Assembly (NCBI GenBank): GCA_041685935.1
Contig: JAWLES010000003.1
Coordinates: 1-37,066 of the forward strand
Length of the DNA stretch: 37,066 nucleotides
Direction: 5' to 3'
Origin: JAIPEK01 sp041685935
GTDB taxonomy: Bacteria; Desulfobacterota; Desulfobacteria; Desulfobacterales; Desulfobacteraceae
In this document: piece after piece, positions 16,250 through 24,453 of the stretch
Position numbering within the stretch: position 1 is the stretch's first letter
Layout: the number at the start of each line of letters is the position of its first letter
Position numbers and translations under genes: made by a program
The notes under the pieces: generated by a model
Told to the model about the DNA's origin: nothing
Seen by the model: the letters and a program-made list of their open reading frames with translations, nothing else
Databases searched by the model: none

Positions 16250-17035
16250 ATGATAGGCGCCATAGCAGGAGATATAATCGGTTCGGTTTACGAACGAAGC
16301 CCGATCAAAACAAAGGATTTTCCCCTCTTTGACCGCCGGTCCAGATTCACAGACGACACAGTCCTGACCGCCGGCGTTGCCCTTGCCATACTCGAAGACC
16401 GGCCGTACCGCGACACCGTGAGGTCCGTGGGCAGGTCCCATCCCGATGCCGGATACGGGGGATCGTTCATCCAATGGCTTTTATCGGACAATCCGCAACC
16501 CTACAACAGCTGGGGCAACGGGGCGGCCATGCGGGTAAGTCCGGTGGGCTTTGCGTTTTCAGACCCGGAGACGGTTCTTTCCCAAGCGGAAAAAACCGCG
16601 GAAATATCCCACAACCATCCCGAAGGAATAAAAGGGGCACAGGCTGCAGCGATGTGTGTTTTTCTCGCCCGCACCGGACACGGAAAGGAAGATATCCGAT
16701 CAAAGATCACCCGGAAGTTCGGGTACGATCTGGACCGGACCGTGGATTCTATCCGGCCTGCCTACGGTTTTGACATCTCCTGCCGTGGAACGGTGCCTGA
16801 AGCTATCATCTCGTTCCTTGACTCGGATTCGTACGAAGACGCCGTGCGAAACGCGGTTTCACTGGGCGGGGACAGCGACACACTCGCCTGTATCACCGGC
16901 GGCATCAGCGAAGCATATTACAAAGAAGTACCGATCCTGATCCGTGAAAAGGTGAAAAAAATACTTGCCGCAGATCTGCTGAGGATCACAGAAACTTTCT
17001 GCGACCGCTATCCGACCATTCTGCCCGATGGCTGA
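16250..17035 (+). CDS. ADP-ribosylglycohydrolase family protein
   Basis: 261 aa from the ATG at 16250, preceded by AGGAAAGGAGCAGGAA; a longer upstream frame overlaps the previous gene. It shows the DraG/ARH metal-binding residues: GAIAGDIIGSVYE at the N-terminus, FTDDTVLT (D35, D36) and the C-terminal SLGGDSDTLACITGG. These coordinate two Mg ions and hydrolyse ADP-ribose from proteins or small molecules. It is the compact variety of the family. No ADP-ribosyltransferase is visible in the window, so its substrate is open. Confidence 0.92.
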   Translation: MIGAIAGDIIGSVYERSPIKTKDFPLFDRRSRFTDDTVLTAGVALAILEDRPYRDTVRSVGRSHPDAGYGGSFIQWLLSDNPQPYNSWGNGAAMRVSPVGFAFSDPETVLSQAEKTAEISHNHPEGIKGAQAAAMCVFLARTGHGKEDIRSKITRKFGYDLDRTVDSIRPAYGFDISCRGTVPEAIISFLDSDSYEDAVRNAVSLGGDSDTLACITGGISEAYYKEVPILIREKVKKILAADLLRITETFCDRYPTILPDG

Positions 17036-17201
17036 AAACCTTCTTTTACGGCCCGTGTCCGGGAGAGTTTTGCAGACGCCCGGGGAAAAACCGCTGCCCC
17101 GGTCCGGTGTCCACCATTTTTACATTTATCTGAACCAGCGGATTGTGGTATAAATCGGAAGGGAACTTTGAATTGATACATTTGGCGGAGGACTGACACG
17201 C

Positions 17202-17537
17202 ATGCCTATTATTAATTTTCTCAAGCTGAAAGAGCGATTTGAAGTACAAAAGTACAAGCGGCCCAAAACGATGGACCGGGAGAACTGCATCTCTTTTTCA
17301 GGATCACCCCGCAAACACCCGGATGCCGGTGACAAGCTTATCCTGATTGTGGATCCGTTCAGCACCAATACCTCTTATTACGTATTTCGTATAAAAGATA
17401 TCGGTTTTGCCGAAGAACTGCCCAGTATCACCAATATTGAGGGGGAATCCGTCACCATGGCCCGGCTGTGGATCAACCGGAGAAGCAAGGCGGTCCAGTG
17501 CACTCCGTTTGTTGTGGAGAAAATTCCCATGGGATGA
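17202..17537 (+). CDS. Conserved small protein of unknown function
   Basis: 111 aa. It starts MPIINFLKLKERFEVQKYKRP and contains ENCISFSGSPRKHPDAGDK, a hydrophilic beta-rich pattern. I recall similar Deltaproteobacterial sequences labelled as pyrophosphatase-like, but I see no pyrophosphatase active-site motif and do not adopt that name. A GGAGG lies about ten bases before the ATG. It stands alone between the glycohydrolase and a membrane protein. Confidence 0.65.
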   Translation: MPIINFLKLKERFEVQKYKRPKTMDRENCISFSGSPRKHPDAGDKLILIVDPFSTNTSYYVFRIKDIGFAEELPSITNIEGESVTMARLWINRRSKAVQCTPFVVEKIPMG

Positions 17538-17607
17538 TCAGGACCGAAAAAGAACTATCCGTGCAGAAAGAAGGATGCTGCATAAAAGCGGAACACAGGA
17601 GACTGTA

Positions 17608-18036
17608 TTGACCTCTCAGAGATTCAAACCGGCGGCAGGAAAAAGAATACTGGTATTCCTGGCCGGTTTTGTATGGATATGTGCAGGCACGGTGCTGTTA
17701 TCATTTTCAGCGGTCTGGCTGGACGGATTCTTTGCAAACGGTTCCTTGAAATTCACAGGGGCGGGAGCCTTTCTCGCCCTTGTCATCCACCACTTTGGAT
17801 TTTTAAAAGTTGTGAACAAAAACCTGGGACGGCTGCTGCCCCTTGACGAACCAAAGTGCATCTTCTCGTTCATCTCATGGAAAAGCTATATCATCATCGC
17901 CGTCATGGTCTTTCTGGGAGTGCTGCTGCGGCACTCGCCCATCCCGAAGCCTTTGCTTTCAGTTCTGTATACCGGCATCGGCCTTGCCCTGATCCTCTCC
18001 AGCATCAGATATCTGAGAATTTGTATGAAAGAGTGA
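17608..18036 (+). CDS. Small integral membrane protein, unknown function
   Basis: 142 aa if begun at the TTG at 17608, which has AGGAG six bases upstream; an ATG at 17575 with poorer spacing would add 11 residues. Four hydrophobic segments alternate with short loops, beginning ILVFLAGFVWICAGTVLLSF. There is no cysteine cluster or catalytic motif. It ends 24 bases before a convergent membrane-protein gene. I do not recognise a named family. Confidence 0.6.
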   Translation: MTSQRFKPAAGKRILVFLAGFVWICAGTVLLSFSAVWLDGFFANGSLKFTGAGAFLALVIHHFGFLKVVNKNLGRLLPLDEPKCIFSFISWKSYIIIAVMVFLGVLLRHSPIPKPLLSVLYTGIGLALILSSIRYLRICMKE

Positions 18037-18060
18037 TCCGGTAAAAAACGGCTTTTTGCA

Positions 18061-18435
18061 TCAAACCGCTCTATAATCCCGGATGTTCAGGTATACGGAT
18101 ACGGCAAGGCAGATGAAAAATCCCGCAACCGTAACAGTATCCACGGTGACGGCCTCCAGGTCCAATCCGCTTACCCGCTCCAAAACGTATTCGATGTAGG
18201 ATACCGGAAGATCCTGATGCCCCATACCGGCAAGGATACGGAAGTGCCAGTCCGTGAGCGGGCAGTAGCCCATGCCGTAAAAAATGCCGAGAACGAACCA
18301 TGACAGCCCTGTGAGTATAAGGGTCACAAGATTCAGCCTGCGGGTTCTTTTCCACATCCATCCGGTGAGATTAAAAACAGTCCACAATCCGTGGAACACA
18401 AGGAAAAAGAAATCTACAGATTTCATCCAGAACAT
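18061..18435 (-). CDS. DUF2784-like membrane protein
   Basis: 124 aa from the ATG at 18435, chosen because AGGAGGT stands nine bases upstream; longer frames lack this. Three to four membrane helices carry the pattern FHGLWTVFNLTGWMWKRTRR and GYCPLTDWHF, resembling DUF2784 proteins with their conserved CPLT segment. The function is unknown. It lies upstream of nothing co-oriented within 100 bases except the flavodoxin-ferredoxin gene, which has its own promoter. Confidence 0.6.
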   Translation of the reverse strand: MFWMKSVDFFFLVFHGLWTVFNLTGWMWKRTRRLNLVTLILTGLSWFVLGIFYGMGYCPLTDWHFRILAGMGHQDLPVSYIEYVLERVSGLDLEAVTVDTVTVAGFFICLAVSVYLNIRDYRAV

Positions 18436-18546
18436 GGTGTTATAACCTCCTGCAAGGTTTAACCTCATTTTTTCCCGTGATCCGCCATCAAAGCGGCACA
18501 TTCTGTGTTGCCTTCGGACGTATTCCCTAAATCCGCAGACCCGTTT

Positions 18547-19347
18547 TCAAAAAAAGGTTTCAGGCTCTTTTCGTTCGGTACAGTTTTCACTGAGCCATTC
18601 GGCAATTTTCTTAATCGGACTGTCCCTCATCACACGGGCTTCTTTCGGGCATTCCTTGATGCAGGCGCAGCAGTGAATGCAGTCCTCGTCACGGGTGGCA
18701 TAGCCGTTCGATTGATCAATTGCATCCTTTGGGCAGACGGTCACGCATATGCCGCAGTCATCACACTGGTCAGTAACCTTGATAAAAGGGAACGGTTCGT
18801 TTTTCTTGAGCTCCTTGTAGGGAAAGTTGCCCGGAACTTCCACCGCTGACAGGGTTTGGGGGCCTTCAGCCTCCTGAAGGATCTTTGAAATTTGCCCTCC
18901 AAAGGACCGGGCTTTTTCCAGATCTTTTTCATCCGGCCGACTGCGTGCAATCTCAAACTCTTTGTTACAGAATGAATGCTCCCCGATAAACGCCCCGGCT
19001 GCAAACGGAACGCATCCGATTTGTTCGGCAATGTCCTTTAATTCCAGAAGGGCGTCGTCATAAGCCCGGTTCCCGTATGTTACCACCGTAACCGCAGGGC
19101 AGTTACGGGCCCGGAGGCGTTTAAAGTAATCCGCAGCCTCGGCCGGAAGGCGGCCCGCATACACCGGCGCTCCCATCAACACAAGGGCGTTTTCCAGCTC
19201 GGGGGCCTCCCTGTTACGGGTATCCGGATCAGTAATATCAATAATTTGCGGTTTATCTGCTCCCACGCCTTCTGCAACCGCTTCAAGTGTCAGCCGCGAC
19301 GTGGAGGTCGGGCTGAAACAGCACATAACTGTATTGTCAATTTTCAT
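18547..19347 (-). CDS. EFR1-like flavodoxin-ferredoxin fusion protein, copy 1
   Basis: 266 aa from the ATG at 19347 (AAAAGGAGGA upstream). The N-terminal flavodoxin-like domain begins CCFSPTSTSRLTLEAVAEG, where the FMN phosphate loop is read as SPTSTS, and contains TYGNRAYDDALLEL. The C-terminal part has two 4Fe-4S motifs: CDDCGICVTVCP and CIHCCACIKECP. Such proteins couple FMN and clusters for one- or two-electron transfer in anaerobes. A paralogue with the same layout and YGNRAYDDAL motif lies at 25364-26194. A consensus promoter is present upstream. Confidence 0.88.
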   Translation of the reverse strand: MKIDNTVMCCFSPTSTSRLTLEAVAEGVGADKPQIIDITDPDTRNREAPELENALVLMGAPVYAGRLPAEAADYFKRLRARNCPAVTVVTYGNRAYDDALLELKDIAEQIGCVPFAAGAFIGEHSFCNKEFEIARSRPDEKDLEKARSFGGQISKILQEAEGPQTLSAVEVPGNFPYKELKKNEPFPFIKVTDQCDDCGICVTVCPKDAIDQSNGYATRDEDCIHCCACIKECPKEARVMRDSPIKKIAEWLSENCTERKEPETFF

Positions 19348-19375
19348 CCATTCCTCCTTTTCTGCTGAAGTACAC

Positions 19376-19403
19376 ATTATAACCGAAATCAAAGGTTTTT
19401 CAA
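19376..19403 (-). promoter_or_regulatory. Promoter of EFR1-like copy 1
   Basis: Minus strand TTGAAA, 16-base spacer, perfect TATAAT. The start would lie near 19369, with a leader of about 21 bases carrying the GGAGGA ribosome-binding site. Confidence 0.6.
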
Positions 19404-19495
19404 GCCTGGTGGAAAATCCCGGAATCCATAGCTGAAGAAATCCGATTGATTCTCCGCCGCCGGGAGGATATCATACACTGGGTATGAAATTCCTG

Positions 19496-19520
19496 ATTTT
19501 GACACAAAAGGTGTCAAAAT
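19496..19520. promoter_or_regulatory. Perfect 10-bp palindrome in the flagellin upstream region
   Basis: ATTTTGACAC-AAAAG-GTGTCAAAAT is a perfect inverted repeat with a 5-base centre and no U-tract on either side, so it looks like an operator rather than a terminator. It lies in the 392-base spacer between the divergent EFR1-like and flagellin genes, about 220 bases from the flagellin start. Confidence 0.5.
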
Positions 19521-19569
19521 TTGTAAAAAAGAAAAGGAGCATGATTTAAAAAAACCGGTTCAGGCGGAA

Positions 19570-19596
19570 TCCTGCGTTCTCCCCCTGGGGGCAGGA
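19570..19596. repeat. G/C-rich inverted repeat in the flagellin leader region
   Basis: TCCTGC pairs with GCAGGA around an inner CCCC/GGGG dyad. It could fold in RNA on either strand. No sigma-28 or sigma-54 promoter consensus was found with confidence in this spacer. Confidence 0.35.
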
Positions 19597-19739
19597 ACAT
19601 GAAATGCAGGGAATTCAGGCACAGGGAAAGGGTTTCCAAATCCGTTTTCATGCTTATATTATTATTTAATGCATGTTTTTTGCATAAGTAATAAAAAGGT
19701 TCACTAAGAAACCGGATCAACAGAACAAGGAAGGTGAAT

Positions 19740-20579
19740 ATGGCTATCAGTCTCAATTCAGGAATGCAGGGGACACCTGCTGCAAACCGATTGAACAACG
19801 CACATGAATCTCTGACGCAATCCATTGAAAGAATCTCCACCGGCAGAAAAATCAATTCCGCTTCAGATGATGCTTCAGGGATGGCCATTGCAGACGGGCT
19901 GCGAAGCCGGGCCCTCGGAATGGGCCAGGCGATGAAAAACGCGGCTGACGGCATTTCCATCACACAGGTGGCTGATGGTGCGCTCGGTGAAGTCTCCAAT
20001 ATTGTGACCTCCATTAGGACCAACGCGCTTCAGGCCGCCAATGCAGGCCAGTCAGCACAAAGCCGGCAGGCAATCCAGGCGGATATAGACAAATCCCTTG
20101 AAGCCCTTGACAGGCTTGCCGAAACCACCTCCTTTAACGGACATAAACTGCTTTCCGGCAACTTTTCGGACAAACAGTTCATGGTGGACCCGAATTCAGG
20201 AGAGACTGTTGATATATCCATCAGCTCCGCCGAGAGCACAAAACTCGGCAGCCCCGGAGAACAAGGGACCCTGTCCGAAATTGACGTAACCACACAGGAG
20301 GGGGCTCAAAACGCCGTAGCCATAGCGGATGAAGCTTTGAAGCAGGTGAACGGAACCCGCTCCGATATCGGATCCGCCCACAACCAGCTGACATCAACGG
20401 TCAACAATTTGAGCCAGTCCCGAATCAATGCGTTCCAGGCTGAATCCGGCATACGGGATACGGATATTGCGGAAGAATCCATGAACATGAACCGGGCAGA
20501 GCTGCTTCTCGGGGCGCGGACCTTTGCTCAGGTCCAGGCCAACGCATCCGCGAAAAACGTTACCAATCTGCTCGGCTAA
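19740..20579 (+). CDS. fliC: Flagellin (short form, D0/D1 domains only)
   Basis: 279 aa from the ATG at 19740 with AAGGAAGGTG upstream. The N-terminus MAISLNSGMQGTPAANRLN and the conserved ERISTGRKINSASDDASGMAIADGLR belong to the D0/D1 helices. The C-terminus holds GIRDTDIAEESMNMNRAELL and ends NVTNLLG. Only about 90 residues lie between the conserved ends, so the surface domains D2/D3 are largely missing, as in many environmental bacteria. It is exported by the flagellar type III system. It is a single gene here without other flagellar genes. The last four bases overlap the stop of the convergent regulator gene. Confidence 0.96.
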   Translation: MAISLNSGMQGTPAANRLNNAHESLTQSIERISTGRKINSASDDASGMAIADGLRSRALGMGQAMKNAADGISITQVADGALGEVSNIVTSIRTNALQAANAGQSAQSRQAIQADIDKSLEALDRLAETTSFNGHKLLSGNFSDKQFMVDPNSGETVDISISSAESTKLGSPGEQGTLSEIDVTTQEGAQNAVAIADEALKQVNGTRSDIGSAHNQLTSTVNNLSQSRINAFQAESGIRDTDIAEESMNMNRAELLLGARTFAQVQANASAKNVTNLLG

Positions 20580-20872
20580 CGAATACGAAACACAGCAGGT
20601 TCGATTCTGCCGTCTCTGCAGGCAGGGCATTTGCCCGGCTTTTTCAGCCTCTTGCGACTTTTGAATTCAAATCCGCAATTCCTGCAAAAAAAGGGGGATA
20701 CATCCAGCTTTTGTTTCCTGTGTTTCACGGTTTTGTCGATGGATTCCAGATGACGGGTAACATCCTTTTCCATTATCCCGACTGCCTGGGAGAGCTCACG
20801 CACCGTCATGGGGTCTCTCTCAAGGAGGCTTATGATTTCCTGCCGTAAGGTCTGCTTTCTCTCGTTTTTCAT
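20576..20872 (-). CDS. Winged-HTH protein fused to a zinc ribbon (transcription regulator)
   Basis: 98 aa. Residues 5-50 form a winged helix: LRQEIISLLERDPMTVRELSQ, then the recognition segment with MEKDVTRHLESI. Residues 60-85 hold a zinc ribbon with CRNCGFEF and CPACRDG knuckles. This matches the small COG of predicted HTH-plus-Zn-ribbon regulators. It is convergent with flagellin, overlapping by four bases, so transcription interference between the two is possible. Confidence 0.82.
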   Translation of the reverse strand: MKNERKQTLRQEIISLLERDPMTVRELSQAVGIMEKDVTRHLESIDKTVKHRKQKLDVSPFFCRNCGFEFKSRKRLKKPGKCPACRDGRIEPAVFRIR

Positions 20873-20910
20873 CCGGTTTCTCCCGCAATTTTCAGGCTTC
20901 GGTCATTTTC

Positions 20911-21474
20911 TTACTTTATCAGAGCCCGGATTTCCTTACAAAGCCATTGCATGTAAAAATCGTAAGCCTTCCGGTTGAAGTTTTCTGAATAAGAATTCAT
21001 AAAACCGTGGAAATATTCCGATGGATATATCGTTACATTACTTTTCCGCCCGATCTTTTCAGCCAGTTTTTGAACGGAAAAATGTTTTTCAAATTTCGGC
21101 AGAACCATTTTAACTGGAAAGCCGGGGGTGATCCCAGTGTATTTGCGAATTTGAGAACCATAAAAACAGATGCCCGATGGAATTCGGCAGGCAGTCTTCT
21201 CGGGGGAAACGAGCCAGACCGCTGAAGCTCCGACACTGAATCCTATAAGGGTAACGTTTTTTCGTTCAGATTGAATTCGTCCGGCCAGATCCCCGGCATA
21301 GTCTTCCAATCCCACTTCATTGGTAAAATATTCGTACGCCCGGGATTCGTCTTTAAAGTCCATGAACACTTCATTGTAAGGGTCAAAAATCTCTGTTTCT
21401 CCGGGAAGGGCGCGGGCGATCTCTTCTAAGGCCGGAGTTTTACCGAAAATATCAGATACGATGATTTGAAGCAT
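20911..21474 (-). CDS. Dienelactone hydrolase-like alpha/beta hydrolase
   Basis: 187 aa, short for the fold. The nucleophile elbow reads GFSVGASAVW (G-x-S-x-G, with serine rather than the cysteine of classical dienelactone hydrolase), and a late YFHGFMN gives the catalytic-histidine H-G-F motif seen in that family. Substrate unknown. It starts four bases after the DUF2007 stop, so the two are co-transcribed. Cytoplasmic; no signal peptide. Confidence 0.78.
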   Translation of the reverse strand: MLQIIVSDIFGKTPALEEIARALPGETEIFDPYNEVFMDFKDESRAYEYFTNEVGLEDYAGDLAGRIQSERKNVTLIGFSVGASAVWLVSPEKTACRIPSGICFYGSQIRKYTGITPGFPVKMVLPKFEKHFSVQKLAEKIGRKSNVTIYPSEYFHGFMNSYSENFNRKAYDFYMQWLCKEIRALIK

Positions 21475-21478
21475 GTTT

Positions 21479-21835
21479 TTATGACCCGCGGTTCACACTG
21501 TCAGCATCTTCCCCGGGACGCTTCGTTCCGCAATTCCAGCATTCCGCAAACTGCCCTTCGGATTCTTCCCCGCAGGATCGGCATGTCCAGTTCTCTTCAT
21601 CAGAAGAGTATTCTGAGATATTTTTCTCATATTCCGTGACTACCTGTTTTGCAGAATCATAATCAGAGTCTTCAAATAACCACACAGACGGGGCTGTTTC
21701 AGTCGTGATCGGAACCATGCCCCTTGTTCCCCACAAGGACTCCCCTCTTACCTCACACCCGATCCCGTTCGACATCAAAAGGCCTTTAACAAAATGGGCT
21801 TCCGCAGGATGCTGTGCCGTATAAACGAGTTTCAT
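21479..21835 (-). CDS. DUF2007-type signal-transducing domain with C-terminal zinc ribbon
   Basis: 118 aa. The N-terminal 70 residues start MKLVYTAQHPAEAHFVKGLLMSNGIGCEV, the DUF2007 pattern (a small PII-like ferredoxin fold). The C-terminus has a double-knuckle zinc ribbon CRSCGEE and CWNCGTKRP. It may sense or bind a small ligand or protein partner; nothing more specific is visible. It is coupled with the hydrolase downstream. Confidence 0.8.
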   Translation of the reverse strand: MKLVYTAQHPAEAHFVKGLLMSNGIGCEVRGESLWGTRGMVPITTETAPSVWLFEDSDYDSAKQVVTEYEKNISEYSSDEENWTCRSCGEESEGQFAECWNCGTKRPGEDADSVNRGS

Positions 21836-21876
21836 CTAAATCTGCATTCCTTTGAAAAAATGGTTTTCCATGGGCA

Positions 21877-22200
21877 TCACTCTGCACATTTTACACAGTG
21901 AACGGTTTCCGGCATTATGAGAATTCTGCCCACTGGGATATCCTCCCCGCATTCCACACAGGTGCCGAAATCAGGAGAGTCTACCATTGACAGCGCATAC
22001 CGCAGTTTGACCAGCCTGTTTTCCGCCTGGCTCAACGAAGCTTCCAATACACTTTTGTTAACGATTGCATCCATCCGGGAAATCCTTCCAATGGCATTGT
22101 CAGGGGCCACCGGTTTCGTGTTTTCCCTGTAGCTTGAAATCTTTTTTTCAGTTTGAGCTATTTCCTCAAGTATTTTCTCTTTGATCTTATTGTATTCCAT
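21877..22200 (-). CDS. DksA/TraR-family C4 zinc-finger protein
   Basis: 107 aa. The N-terminal coiled coil (IKEKILEEIAQTEKKISSYRENTK) is followed by a C4 zinc finger CVECGEDIPVGRI and VHCVKCAE, as in DksA/TraR. Full DksA is about 150 aa, and this one has a shorter coiled coil. It may bind the RNA polymerase secondary channel, but the acidic tip residues of DksA are not evident. GAGGAAAA lies before the ATG. Confidence 0.88.
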   Translation of the reverse strand: MEYNKIKEKILEEIAQTEKKISSYRENTKPVAPDNAIGRISRMDAIVNKSVLEASLSQAENRLVKLRYALSMVDSPDFGTCVECGEDIPVGRILIMPETVHCVKCAE

Positions 22201-22267
22201 TTTTTTCCTCTTTTCATAAGATACCTGCCTGCATAAGGCATGCTTTTCGGTTCGGTCTTTCTGGAAA

Positions 22268-23308
22268 TCATTTGCAGACTTTATTCAAACGGGTATCCTC
22301 CCTGAACTTAACCCTTGAAGGATTCCCTTCAGCACGTAATATTTTCCTGCCGGAAATATCATACAAAGATGCCCAGATCGTATCAAAATTCATTTGTTTG
22401 TCATACTGGCAGATAAAGCCGAATTTGCCGCTCAATATATTCTTTCCATGCTCAACCCCGTCAATGCAGTCCATGTCAGCCAATGCATTACAAACCGTTT
22501 GATACCGCACTTCGGAAAATTGTTGATTCCGGTCGCCTGCATCATGTTTCCACATATTTTCTGATGTGAAATGGTTTACAGTAACAATAAAATTTTCTCC
22601 TGTTTTACTTTTCCCGGGATGCCTGATATTTAATTCTTCAGGATTACATTCCGCAACAACCATTTCCCCGCTTCTGTCTGTTAAAATAATGTTGCAGCTT
22701 GAAGCAGCAGGGATTCTTTTTAATGCTTGAATACCCTCGTGAACGGTTTTGCATTTTTCAAGAATGTACCGTACCAGAAAAAGGGAGTTGATACCCGGTT
22801 TTATCTCATTCAGGACGGGAAGAACAAATGTCATGGCTGCAGCCAATCCGCAATCATTTATTCCCTCTTCACCGTTGATAAACGATGATGTATTCAGGAC
22901 AAAGCTGTTCCCGTTTCGGGGCCCGTAATAAACACTCTTGCTTATATCCTTGAAAAATGGCGGCAGATCATTATTCCGGGCATGATAAACCTGACCGTTA
23001 TACGTAAAACCAAAAGCGGTACAGCCCCTGACTTCAACGCAATCCTGTTTGTCGATATCCAGGCAGCTTCCCATACACATCAGCCATGATGTAAACAATT
23101 CATGATCATACCCGATTGTATCGGTCACCCCCTGAATCTCCTCCTCAGCTTCAGGGTAATACTTTTTCAACAATTTGCTGCATTCTTTCCCATGCCGGGT
23201 CTGAAACGGGTCGAGCCTGACAGGGAACCTTGCCCCGGCCCTTTTAAAAAAATTTCCCGTTTTTCTTCCCATTTCATAATGACTGCCGTTCAACCTTGGA
23301 TGATACAT
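22268..23308 (-). CDS. C45-family autoproteolytic acyltransferase/hydrolase, intact copy
   Basis: 346 aa. The segment VRGCTAFGF carries the expected N-terminal nucleophile C96, exposed by self-cleavage after the preceding glycine, as in acyl-CoA:6-aminopenicillanate acyltransferase relatives. NDLPPFF follows about 15 residues later, where the family has N-x-D, and EGINDCGLAAAMTF lies further on. Bacterial members cleave or transfer N-acyl groups of varied amides. A second, broken copy lies at 26244-27318. The upstream promoter is consensus-like. Confidence 0.85.
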   Translation of the reverse strand: MYHPRLNGSHYEMGRKTGNFFKRAGARFPVRLDPFQTRHGKECSKLLKKYYPEAEEEIQGVTDTIGYDHELFTSWLMCMGSCLDIDKQDCVEVRGCTAFGFTYNGQVYHARNNDLPPFFKDISKSVYYGPRNGNSFVLNTSSFINGEEGINDCGLAAAMTFVLPVLNEIKPGINSLFLVRYILEKCKTVHEGIQALKRIPAASSCNIILTDRSGEMVVAECNPEELNIRHPGKSKTGENFIVTVNHFTSENMWKHDAGDRNQQFSEVRYQTVCNALADMDCIDGVEHGKNILSGKFGFICQYDKQMNFDTIWASLYDISGRKILRAEGNPSRVKFREDTRLNKVCK

Positions 23309-23340
23309 TGCGTTTCCTTTTTTAATTAAAGGTTTCTCAG

Positions 23341-23369
23341 ATAAAAAAGGAATAAAAAATTGTTGTCAA
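23341..23369 (-). promoter_or_regulatory. Promoter of the C45 hydrolase gene
   Basis: Minus strand TTGACA, 17-base spacer, TTTTAT. The start would lie near 23334, about 25 bases ahead of the ATG at 23308, with AAGGAAA in between. Confidence 0.4.
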
Positions 23370-23427
23370 CTGCAAATCCATAAAAACAGCAGTCCCGTGT
23401 ACGGATTTTGTAACCATCCCTATTCAA

Positions 23428-23778
23428 TCAATACTGTGAAAACGGTTGAAGACCATACGCTATCCGTGCCCTGTCGCACAGCATGTTGCCTGTGTCGTTT
23501 TCCCATGACCGTTCGAATTTTCTGCAAGTTGAAGGACGGTTGTCGTAAATTGAACAGGAGACCTTGAATCCCACATTGCCTTTTAAAGCAATGCACTTTG
23601 GAATTTTCAATTCGGTTCCGTCCATTGAGGTTTGGGTTGAATCATATTTATGAGTCATATGGCTTGGAACCGGATTTGATTTCCGGCTGCTGATTTCACA
23701 ACTTGGAAAAAGAACACGAAAAAAGGCACAGCATGCTCCGCAGGTCCCACATAAATTCCTTGTCACCTCAATTACCAA
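23428..23778 (-). CDS. YkgJ-type cysteine-cluster protein, short form
   Basis: About 116 aa. The pattern is CGTCGACCAFFRVLFP, CIAL, VSCSIYDNRPSTCRKF and a last CDRARIAYGL, the classic YkgJ arrangement, likely binding zinc or FeS. The start is uncertain: a TTG at 23778 or an in-frame GTG at 23766. Unrelated in length and extension to the YkgJ protein at 15483-16223. Confidence 0.78.
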   Translation of the reverse strand: MVIEVTRNLCGTCGACCAFFRVLFPSCEISSRKSNPVPSHMTHKYDSTQTSMDGTELKIPKCIALKGNVGFKVSCSIYDNRPSTCRKFERSWENDTGNMLCDRARIAYGLQPFSQY

Positions 23779-23924
23779 TCTCAGCCCGCTTTCCTGCAGT
23801 CTTGCCGTCCCGGATACTTAGTACTTAGCGAGCACTTTTGCCTGCGGCGGAATTTGATATACCGAATCCAGCTAACTTTTTGGTAAACAGTGAATCCATG
23901 AATGTGAAAAGTAGTCATGTCCAT

Positions 23925-24226
23925 TTATATATCCAAACCTTTCATCATATCAAGCACAAATTCTTCATCTTCCCTGCTCTCTCTCCGGAAGGACCGCATC
24001 TGGCTGACACGATATTTGTCTATTCTTTTTTTATCAATAATCCAGGGCTTCGTTCCCTTTTCCAGATCCTGAAACCCATCAATCCCCCCCGCCTGACCAG
24101 ATCCAGAAGTTCACCTTTTCCGATACTCGCATACACCGCAGCCTGTTTCAGCTTCAGCCAGCGCGGCTGAACCGCTATTCTTTCAGCGATTTTCGCAACC
24201 AGTATATCAAGCTCGGATCCGGTCAT
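23925..24226 (-). pseudogene. Frameshifted helix-turn-helix (excisionase-like) gene
   Basis: The frame from the ATG at 24226 reads WLKLKQAAVYASIGKGELLDLVRRGGLMGF, a MerR/excisionase-type HTH start. It then turns to low-information residues and stops. If one base is restored near 24078-24082, the reading continues QDLEKGTKPWIIDKKRIDKY and ends at a TAA at 23925, giving a coherent 100-aa protein with the expected W-I-I-D wing. So the gene carries a single-base deletion, or the sequence does. It stands at the left border of the Abi region. Confidence 0.65.
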
Positions 24227-24272
24227 TTAAAACCTTTTAGAGAAAAGTAGGCAGGCGGAGTCCGTAAACACA

Positions 24273-24312
24273 AAAAGCCGATGCAGACCTTTGACGGTCC
24301 GTATCGGCTTTT
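24273..24312. terminator. Bidirectional hairpin terminator
   Basis: AAAAGCCGAT pairs with ATCGGCTTTT, and ACC/GGT pairs further in, with a TTTGAC loop. A-runs and T-runs flank both sides, so it can end transcripts on either strand. Confidence 0.75.
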
Positions 24313-24327
24313 GAAATTTGAAAATCC

Positions 24328-24363
24328 GTTTCCTCATCGCCCCTTTTAAGAAGGGACTTAAAC
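24328..24363 (-). repeat. Solitary CRISPR-repeat-like 36-mer
   Basis: On the minus strand the 36 bases start GTTTAAGTCCCTTCTTAAAA and end GGCGATGAGGAAAC. The length, the GTTT start, the AAAC end and the internal dyad CCCTT-CTTAA-AAGGG are all what a CRISPR repeat would show. No second copy and no cas gene were found in the window, so this is not an array; a remnant, a solo repeat or a coincidence are the options. Confidence 0.35.
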
Positions 24364-24422
24364 TTTGATAACGATTAAACCATAGCGGGATTTTTTATGA
24401 ATGCCAAGTTCATTATTGCAAT

Positions 24423-24453
24423 AAAAAAAGCAACGGAGTTCCGCTGCTTTTTT
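24423..24453 (-). terminator. Rho-independent terminator of the predicted small RNA
   Basis: AAAAAAGCA-(A/G)CGG pairs with CCG-(T/C)TGCTTTTTT around a short loop. On the minus strand seven Ts follow the stem. It ends the predicted RNA read leftward from about 24514. Confidence 0.75.

Noticed and set aside
17202..17537. Naming this gene an inorganic pyrophosphatase
   Set aside because: I recall such a label on relatives, but none of the family I or II pyrophosphatase motifs are visible.
24328..24363. Annotating a CRISPR array here
   Set aside because: Only one repeat-like unit is present, with no spacers, no second copy and no cas genes; reported only as a solitary element.
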